Made by a program: the position numbers and the translations under genes
Shown here: positions 57,000 through 64,000 of the stretch, in pieces
Numbering within the stretch: the first letter of the stretch is position 1
Layout of the letters: each line of letters begins with the position of its first letter
The notes under the pieces: generated by a model
Seen by the model: only the letters and a program-made list of their open reading frames with translations
What the model was told of the DNA's origin: nothing
Database searches by the model: none
DNA from: Kryptolebias marmoratus
Taxonomy: Eukaryota > Chordata > Actinopteri > Cyprinodontiformes > Rivulidae
Reading direction: 5' to 3'
Length of the DNA stretch: 64,000 nt
NCBI RefSeq assembly: GCF_001649575.2
Contig: NC_051434.1
Coordinates: 21,236,858-21,300,857 of the forward strand

Positions 57000-57950
57000 A
57001 ATCAGCCACAATGTGGATTGTTTTTGGATGTTTTTGGTGAGGTCTTCAGATGTGTACGTTAAGAACACAGTGGGCTCTCTGGTAGCCATAACAGAGCATG
57101 ATTACTCCATAATGGTTTTGAGCATGCACAGAACTTCCATCGTGAGGTTGTGATGATTTATTATGATAGTGGCAGCATATTAGAGTTCTGGGTGGAGCGT
57201 ATCCATCAGTCGGGGCCTGTGTGCATCAGCGTGGCTTGATTCTCAAGAATATGAAGCAGGACTGGATGGGTCTAGCCTTGTGCCTCGGCTCCAACCACGA
57301 TCATGCCAAGATCATGGAAACAGCCAAGCACAGATGTCATGTATGTGGAGGTAGCATCATGCTTACTTGGCGTGATCTTGTAGTGTGCAGCTGCAACCTG
57401 ATGTGAGCCGAGAAAGTCGTATATGTGTATAAAGCGTGGTAAAGGTGCAGGAGAGTGTCTCAGGTATGCAGAAACAGCATTTCTTTCTTGCAATCCAGCT
57501 ATGTGCTAAAAGACTGTGTAGGTCATAGAAAGCCTATTGGGGTCATCCCCCATATTATCAATGACTGGGAAAATGGTCTGCTTTTAACTGGACCAGAACC
57601 AAAGTAAAGTTCCAGCATATTTTTCTCTTGTCCAAATCAGATTAATCACTGAATGCCACTTCCAACCAGTAATTCACAGTTCATCATTGCTTCTCTTCAG
57701 CCCACTAGAACCTTGCTTTCCCCCTTTTAGCTCTTAATTATAGTTTATGTTTAGCTTTTCCAGATTTAAATCCAATTTGCTTTACCTTTTTTCTTACATT
57801 GACACTTAGTTCTGTCCAGAAAGCCAGTACCTTACTTTGATGTGCAAAATTGCAAACTGCATTTATGATGGTCTTTTCAAAATGTCTGGAAACATTTGCA
57901 GGAACTCGTACAAGTCACAGAGCTGCACATCTGTGTCGCATGATTTTGAG
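57000..57950. other. col19a1 intron, nothing recognised
   Basis: I see no exon, RNA gene or known repeat here. Small open frames near 57221-57493 on both strands have no recognisable motif. Confidence 0.5.
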
Positions 57951-57954
57951 CATG

Positions 57955-57956
<2 letters not shown>

Positions 57957-57990
<34 letters not shown>

Positions 57991-57994
57991 TATC
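57957..57994. repeat. A-run followed by (TA)n
   Basis: About 18 A then TATATA. It could be the tail of a retroposed sequence, but no parent is recognisable upstream. Confidence 0.8.
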
Positions 57995-58159
57995 CTCTCA
58001 AACTAGTCACAATTCTTAATTTAGTTTCTGTAATTCCTAAGCACCTGAGGTCTATTTTTTAATGAATTGCCACCTGTTTATTTGTTTGCTTCTGTATCTA
58101 AACGTGTGTATCGAAACTTGATACTGTATGCATTGTTTGCATGTGCAAATTAAAATGTA

Positions 58160-58490
58160 TGTAAAAAACTTCCTGTACAGGTTTAGGTGTGGTATAGAGC
58201 ATCCCTTCAGCTTCTGTTGCACACCCGAACGATTGAGACGTCGAGGCGCGCATGGGTTGTCAATAACTTTTACTGTCCGTTTTCGAGCCATACAAAACAA
58301 AACAGGCATACATTTGCCCAACGTGCTTCACGTTCATCTCGCTGTTCTCGTCTCTCCGCACATCTCGGGGCTTTTTTTCTTACCCATCCTCAGGACCCCG
58401 GGCTGCCCCTGGCGCCTGTTTGGACTGACCCTAATTATTCTTATCAACATGTATTTCAATATGCAGACTAACATGAACAATACAGTCCTT
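58160..58490. other. GC-richer block of unknown origin
   Basis: The stretch with GAACGATTGAGACGTCGAGG and GACCCCGGGCTGCCCCTGGC is much richer in GC and CpG than the surrounding intron, which suggests an inserted LTR or element end. No coding domain recognised. Confidence 0.35.
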
Positions 58491-58811
58491 AACTCTTAAT
58501 TACAATACAAACAAAAGTATTTAAAGGAAGGAGATGGTTACAGTATCTTTTTTAAAGAAGTGGAGGGGCCTCTTTGACTTATAGTCCCCTGCAACTGGTC
58601 TCCCACACTTCACATGAGGTTTCCTCTCTGAGTTCTTCTTATGACACCTGCATTATCATTTGACAGGTGTACCACCCAGTTAAACACCTGCTATTGTCCC
58701 CAGAGTGGGTCATGCTGGCACACGCTAAGCATCTGACACCACTTGGGGCTCACCTCACGGAATAAGTGGAAAAAAATCTATAAAAAATTGGCATTTTTAC
58801 CCTGGCCGGTT

Positions 58812-59206
58812 GAGCAATAACCATCAGGTTTGAGGGAAATGAACCCAGAGCGCAGACTCATCTTCACAAATTAAAAGTTGGTCTGTTAAACAGAACAAAA
58901 AAGCTGACGTGGCAGCAAAAAAACCCAACAAAACACATACAAAAAGGATCATGAGAAAACACAAAGAGCTGACCTGATCATGGCATAAAACCAACAGCAA
59001 ACAAACAAACATGACCCAGAAAAGAGAAAGCAATAAACCAGCAAGTAATGGAAGCTGAGGAACCAATTATAAGGACAGGCTGATGAGGAAGTGGAAACAG
59101 GTGACCGATATTTACAGTTGCAGGTGGGTGAGGCAGGCTGATTTGGGTAAACTACTGAGGGAGAGTGAGTAATGGCACCAAATACCAAATACCACGTCTG
59201 TGACAT
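58812..59206 (-). repeat. Partial LTR of the 13890 family
   Basis: GAACCCAGAGCGCAGACTCAT and AAGCTGACGTGGCAGCAAAA match the other copies in minus orientation. The outer end (start of LTR) is missing or diverged, and no target duplication is visible. Confidence 0.7.
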
Positions 59207-59489
59207 CCTTTGAAATCCAGGGTGCACCACACCACACTAATGAACAGTCTACATTTTGTTTATTTTCTCCAGTTCCTATAATTGGTGCATAAGTACGTAT
59301 GCACCACAGACTCAGTACAGGTGTATAGAGGCGGATGAATTTTACAAAAGCAAAACTGACCCTGCTGGTGTGTTTTTAGGAAAATGGTAATTATTTTAGG
59401 AGCTTGATGCCTGACTTAAAAATAACTGTGTTTTTAAATTTCTTCTGTCTTGAGAGCGGAGATTATTCAGAAAACATTCAGAGCTACAC

Positions 59490-60043
59490 TCTTAAATGTC
59501 CAGGTCTAATCTAGCCGATGATAAATAATAGTTATTAAAAAAACTGGTCCATATCTGCTCATCTTCATTTTCAAAAGTGTACTTTATACAAAATGTTGGG
59601 GCAGCTGCCAAAGTGGGTACAAAGCATGTTGATATGAATGGCCTAGACTACAGTTTTACAAGATGTTTATACAAAAATAACCTGTGAGTTTCAAAACTGG
59701 CCACACAAAACACATGTATTTGAAGCCATTGTGAAGAGGAGTTTAGTTTCACAAACCCTGTCAGAGTTGTTTCCTGATTTCAAACCTCATAGAGGTTTTC
59801 TCGTCTCAACTTTTTGGCTAATAAGGCTAACTTCGACAAGTTCCAAGGTACAAGTTCTGAGGGAGCTTCTCATATAACGTTAAAATTGATGTTTCTTGAT
59901 CTGTTCTCTTTATAGGCCTTAAGGCTCATTGGTCACAAAATTCAGTGAGACTGCAACTGAAAATGTACCTGCTTTCTTGCAATTTTCTTGTTGAATTATC
60001 AACTAGTCTCCAATAGTTGCAGCCCAGTGAGATACTGGCTTTA
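59490..60043 (+). repeat. Copy of the dispersed inverted-repeat family, left end lost
   Basis: Shared interior blocks (AATGTCCAGGTCTAA, AACTGGTCCATATCTGC, GGGCAGCTGCCAAAGTGGG) and the right end GCAGCCCAGTGAGATACTGG are present; the left inverted repeat is not found. Confidence 0.65.
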
Positions 60044-60896
60044 GGTTTGTATTTATTTTGTTTGGCATTTTCTATTTTCAAGGCACAGTGCTTTTAGCAT
60101 TCTGTGCAGAAGCTTCAACACCGTCTTTAATCTACCCATCTGTTTCATTTTACAACCTGAACCTTTTGTTTTTACTTGGACTACAGAGGTCATTTTACTT
60201 GTAAACGAAAAATGAATTAAATAAAATAGCAGCAAATTCTAAAAATATCAGGTGTGTACTCAGTACTTAGCAGGCAGTTTTATATATTACCTCCATCTTT
60301 TATTCATTATGCTGTAACCAATAAAGGGATGTTAAACAGAACAGTTTAAACATGGGGTACAAACATCATGTGAAAGCTGTTTTTACATTAAATGCACATG
60401 TACAGATCCTGAGAGGCACCGTCAAATCTTTACAAGTCTTTCCTTTGTCCTGCTTTATGCTGCTCTGTGCAAAATCTCCAAGCCATCCATAGATTTTCCT
60501 TCATCTAAGGATTCAGACTCACTGGGGACTGTACTTTTCAATGAAGACAGGAATGAAAGCCAAAACCCAGGAGAATGTCCAGTTCTACTTCCTGTGCTGG
60601 GCCTTGTACCACGAGCATCCAGACAGTATTTTCTGACAACTCTTACTTGCAAAGGAAGCATGTTCTCTCCTCAGTCTGAATAATCTTTACCCTGATAATA
60701 ATAAGTCTCTAATAATAATAATAATAACCTGTTACTATGTTTTGTTTTGTTTTTACTTAATTTCTAGTTTCTTGTCCTTGTCCAAACTTTAACACCTAAA
60801 ACTGAATGTGTTTCATGAAATGAAATTCTAATGACAAACGTTGGGCTGCAATTAAGTCAAGTTTAGAGTAGATTTAAACAAAAACGTATGACTCAC
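60044..60896. other. col19a1 intron, nothing recognised
   Basis: AT-rich intron with a short (AAT)n run near 60708-60727. Confidence 0.55.
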
Positions 60897-60950
60897 TGGG
60901 GTTCCGGGGAGACCCGATTTTCCAGATGGTCCTGGTTCACCTGGTTTGCC
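60897..60950 (-). CDS. col19a1: col19a1 exon, collagenous
   Basis: A 54-nt exon encoding GKPGEPGPSGKSGLPGTP; acceptor CGTTTCAG, donor GTGAGT. Confidence 0.9.
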
Positions 60951-61085
60951 CTGAAACGTAAAACAAAAATCAGAAGCTGGTGTGAGAAGGAGGATAACAG
61001 GAGAAATGATTGCAGTTCTGCTTTATGTCCTTATCCATCTGCCACCTTTGCGTCACAGTTGTCACAGTAGTTATTAATGACTCAC

Positions 61086-61139
61086 AGGTTCTCCTCTTGG
61101 TCCAAGAAGTCCTTCTGGTCCTGGAGGTCCCTTCATGCC
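61086..61139 (-). CDS. col19a1: col19a1 exon, collagenous
   Basis: A 54-nt exon encoding GMKGPPGPEGLLGPRGEP; acceptor GTTTGCAG, donor GTGAGT. Confidence 0.9.
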
Positions 61140-61845
61140 CTGCAAACAGAAACAGCAGTTTTTCATGTTGATATCACTGCTTCTTCATCATATATTTTCT
61201 TTATAGAATCAGGCAAACTGTGTAAAAGATCCAAGTGTTCATGGTGGATTTTTTTTTTTTTTTTCTTTTTCTTTTTTGGGACTTATCCATTGAGGACATT
61301 CTGCCTTCTCAAGCTTGGAGAGGTGTTACTGCACAACCTGCGAACTGCACAAACAAAAGTGTTGCTGGCTCTAAATGTGAGAGAGTTTTCACTTTGTCAC
61401 TCAGTTAATAGGGGGGAGGAGGGGGTGGACCTCTTGGACAGTGTCAAACATGTTTGGTGCTTTTAAGATTCTGGTGGTGAAAATTTGTCCTCCTGCTCAA
61501 AGCTTGAGAACAGAAGCAACTGTGCCATTAACAAATGTGGGATGCAGAAAATTTTTGTTTTAATTTTAAACTTACATTACAGTATGGCAGTTTGTGGACA
61601 TTTATATTACTTTAAGACTAAGAAGTCATTAGGAAAAGTGCAGGAATATTGATTGATTTGATCCAACCCACACTTCTAAGTAGCCATCTGTATTCTATAC
61701 TTGTTCTCGTGATTGTGAGGCTGGGACAACAGACTTTTCTGTGCTCAGACGTTTTATGTGTTGTTGTGCATCCTCACTGGCCCAGCAGTGGTTCTGCAAC
61801 ATTCAGTTTGATGCATCAGCCTGAGTGTTCTGACTCTGGCTGCAG

Positions 61846-62884
61846 AAGGTACTATCTCACTGGGCTGCGACAGTTGGAGACTTGCAAGTAATACAACATT
61901 CACGAGGGAGTCTCCACAGTGTCTTAAAATGTTTGCGGTAGTTCTCAATTTCCTTGTCACTTGAATTTTGAACATGTCCAAAAAAAGCTGAGACACATTT
62001 TCTCTCAAAATAGTTACTGATTTGACCTGAATCTGTCTTGAACCCTATAGGTAGTTTTCATAAATTCTACTATTCTATGATATTACATGACTATGGCTAG
62101 AGCCAGAGACATCTTGAAGCCATCAGGGCCTGGTTTATAGAAGCTGCCATGTTGTATTTTTGGGACCAGAGTCTGTGAACTAGGGATGTCAAGCTTTAGG
62201 TCCCTCCAGCACACAATCATGGTGTCACATGGCTTTTCTTTTAAACATGAAATAACTAATTACAGTTGAATATATAAGAAAAAAATAAGAGTGGAACATA
62301 CAGCAGCAAGGTAAGAACTACATGAATCAACAAGAGCTGAAAGTGATTATCTGAGGTGTATTTTTTATTTTAAATATTTAAAATCCTTTTAAAAAAAAAA
62401 CAGAAGGGCAGGACTTAGAACTTGTATTAAGAGCAATCTATGCAGACACTAGTTCCTTTATGGCTTCAACTTCTGGGATACAGTATTGGAGCCAGTATTA
62501 TAAAACAGTCTTTGGTTGGAGCTCTCCTATGATAGAAAATCTTTGAGGCTACAGCCCTGAATGTCCAGGTCTAAAAACCAAGCTGTTAAAAAAAACTGGT
62601 TTAAATCTGACTGTTTTCATTTCTAAAGTGTACTCCAGTTGGTTGTATCATAAACAAGGGGGTGGCTGGCAAGGTGGGTACAAAGTGGGTCGAGGCGAGT
62701 ATGAGTAGAGGTGGGCAACAAAACTTCTTTTATGGCCTAGAATACAGCTTCGCAATTTGTGCACACAGAAATGAGACGTGATTTTCAAAAACAGTGAGAT
62801 TGCAACTGAATATTTGACGATTTTCTCACAGTTTTGAGATGCAAACTAGTCTCCATGAGTTGCAGCTCAGAAAGACACTACCTT
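61846..62884 (+). repeat. Long or composite copy of the dispersed inverted-repeat family
   Basis: It starts AAGGTACTATCTCACTGGGC and ends with a degenerate GTTGCAGCTCAGAAAGACAC then TACCTT. Interior blocks CACGAGGGAGTCTCCACAG, AATGTCCAGGTCTAAAAACC and CAAGGTGGGTACAAAGTGGG follow the family order. About 430 bases of extra sequence lie in the middle. Confidence 0.65.
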
Positions 62885-62889
62885 AATGT

Positions 62890-63609
62890 AAACATCCAGA
62901 GATAAGACATGCCTGAGTTGGTTTGGGGGGTGGGGGTGGTAGATGCAGGTACACCTTCCTGCTGCTCATTATTATGCTTTTTGTTAAACTTCTTTCTCTG
63001 ACCCTTTTATCAAAATTTGGTTTGTTGTTTTTAATAATACATTTCTACTTTACTAAACTTGTGTTGACTATACCTGAAATATAGTGACCCAGGAAGCCAA
63101 ATTATTAATTATAGAGATATAATAAAACAAAAAATGCAAGAGGAATCATCTCCACTTGTAAAATGGGTTTCATTTTGAAGTTGTTAGGTTGTTAAAATAA
63201 TATATACTGTCAATTGAACTTATTATTCAGTATTTAATATTAAAGCCTAAAATGTTCAGCAGAGACATTACTAATCAGAGTCAATTTGGAGTCAAAATAA
63301 ACAGGGTAGAATAAATGTTGTAAAGTACAGAGGTTTTTGTTTAAAATAAGCAAATAAAAAGCTTAAGATTAGTATAGTCTGATTCAAAAATGTTAAAAAA
63401 TGTAAAATTAATAAACAATTTAAAATTTTACATCTAAATGACAAAAATCCAAATAAACCTATCTGTTTCATTGAAAATTCCAGTCACACCCATTGTATTT
63501 AAACCTCAAGACTGATTTGGTGTGTTCACAGTAAAAACATTAATAAAATAATGTGTTGGTAACTTTCTACTGTTAACAACAAAAATCCAGTCAGTGACAG
63601 GGGACATAC
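62890..63609. other. col19a1 intron, nothing recognised
   Basis: Very AT-rich intron sequence up to the exon at 63610. Confidence 0.55.
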
Positions 63610-63663
63610 CTCACTTCCGGGTTTGCCATCACGTCCCGGTGATCCAGGTTTTCCATCTTCTCC
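63610..63663 (-). CDS. col19a1: col19a1 exon, collagenous
   Basis: A 54-nt exon encoding GEDGKPGSPGRDGKPGSE; acceptor CATACAG, donor GTATGT. It is the most 5' col19a1 exon visible in the window. Confidence 0.9.
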
Positions 63664-63738
63664 CTGTATGAAAACATGAAAAAATTATATGAACTGAAAA
63701 TAATTACAAACTTTAAATAATAGGTTCAAATTAATTAG

Positions 63739-64000
63739 GCCCGAGCAGCGACAGCGCTGCGCAGGCCTATTGTATTTCGTGGATTTCTTCATTATTATTT
63801 TTTCCCCACTTTACGCGGCTCTTTGGACGACTTCCCATATTCAAAAACTCACCAAACTTCACAGAAAGTTGTCCCCCGTGTGAAATCGCGTGATTCCATT
63901 GAAATCAAAAGTGGGCGTGGCCAAACTGCTCCACAGCGCCCCCTAACGTGAGATAGGACGAACCGTAAGTCGTAGAGGCCTGGAACCTTGGCACGTAGGT
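63739..64000. repeat. Dispersed repeat starting GGCCCGAGCAGCG, cut by the window end
   Basis: GGCCCGAGCAGCGACAGCGC, AGGCCTATTGTATTTCGTGG, AAGTGGGCGTGGCCAAACTG and CAGCGCCCCCTAACGTG resemble a repeat family widespread in fish. CpG content is higher than in the flanks. Its class is not clear from this part. Confidence 0.55.

Larger units (their letters stand above)
47230..63663 (-). other. col19a1: col19a1 gene body, 3' part (collagen XIX alpha-1, probable)
   Basis: Thirteen minus-strand exons encode Gly-X-Y segments, an NC2-like spacer (ESVSLEQMRRLIQEELAKQL, then DDKLAYLMAQIQPAHV), a COL1 domain with two imperfections (GIGERG, GYGKDG) and a C-terminal CDPTQC. That is FACIT architecture. The convergent position next to col9a1 matches human COL19A1-COL9A1, which is the main reason for the name. 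Collagen XIX is a secreted, low-abundance matrix protein of basement membrane zones. Alternatives are another FACIT (types XVI, XXI, XXII), less likely given the synteny. The 5' part lies beyond the window. The 7-kb intron 53895-60896 is the largest. Confidence 0.78.

Noticed and set aside
57221..57493. Small frames on both strands in a col19a1 intron
   Set aside because: No motif, no splice context and no repeat identity that I can support.

Overview
The window is teleost fish genomic DNA: split GT-AG genes with long AT-rich introns, many Tc1/mariner remnants, Ty3/gypsy LTRs, L2-tailed retroelements, tRNA-derived SINEs, hAT MITEs and several N-filled assembly gaps. It has no bacterial features, operons or CRISPR arrays.

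Two host genes are visible, both FACIT collagens, converging tail to tail. On the + strand, about 6.2 to 38.2 kb is a type IX collagen alpha-1 gene (col9a1). The window opens inside its N-terminal thrombospondin-like (TSPN/NC4) domain, and every later exon needed to complete COL3, NC3, COL2, NC2, COL1 and NC1 can be traced. The predicted COL2 adds up to 339 residues, the expected type IX length. On the - strand, 63.7 down to 47.2 kb holds the 3' part of a second FACIT collagen. It is most likely col19a1, because COL19A1 and COL9A1 are convergent neighbours in human 6q12-q13. Both proteins end in a COL1 domain with two Gly-X-Y imperfections followed by a Cys-x4-Cys pair, the FACIT signature.

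The rest is mobile DNA. At 0.5-5.4 kb lies a decayed Ty3/gypsy chromovirus (- strand) sandwiched between two nearly identical Tc1 fragments. At 13.9-15.9 kb are the 5' LTR, a gag start and a proline-rich minisatellite ORF of a second gypsy family, with a solo LTR inserted in it. Solo LTRs of that family recur at 36.2 and 54.8 kb with clean 5-bp target duplications. Also present are hAT-like elements with visible target duplications, a TA-flanked MITE, and a dispersed inverted-repeat family found at about six loci.

The most unusual repeat is a retroelement-like family with three 5' copies (about 41.6-42.0 kb -, 49.0-50.3 kb +, 55.8-57.0 kb +) and two tail fragments (24.2 and 51.2 kb). It encodes a small protein (124 residues in the best copy) with one predicted membrane segment and ends in an L2-like 3' tail. 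I do not recognise this protein. No recognisable second host gene system lies in the 9-kb intergenic region or the large introns.
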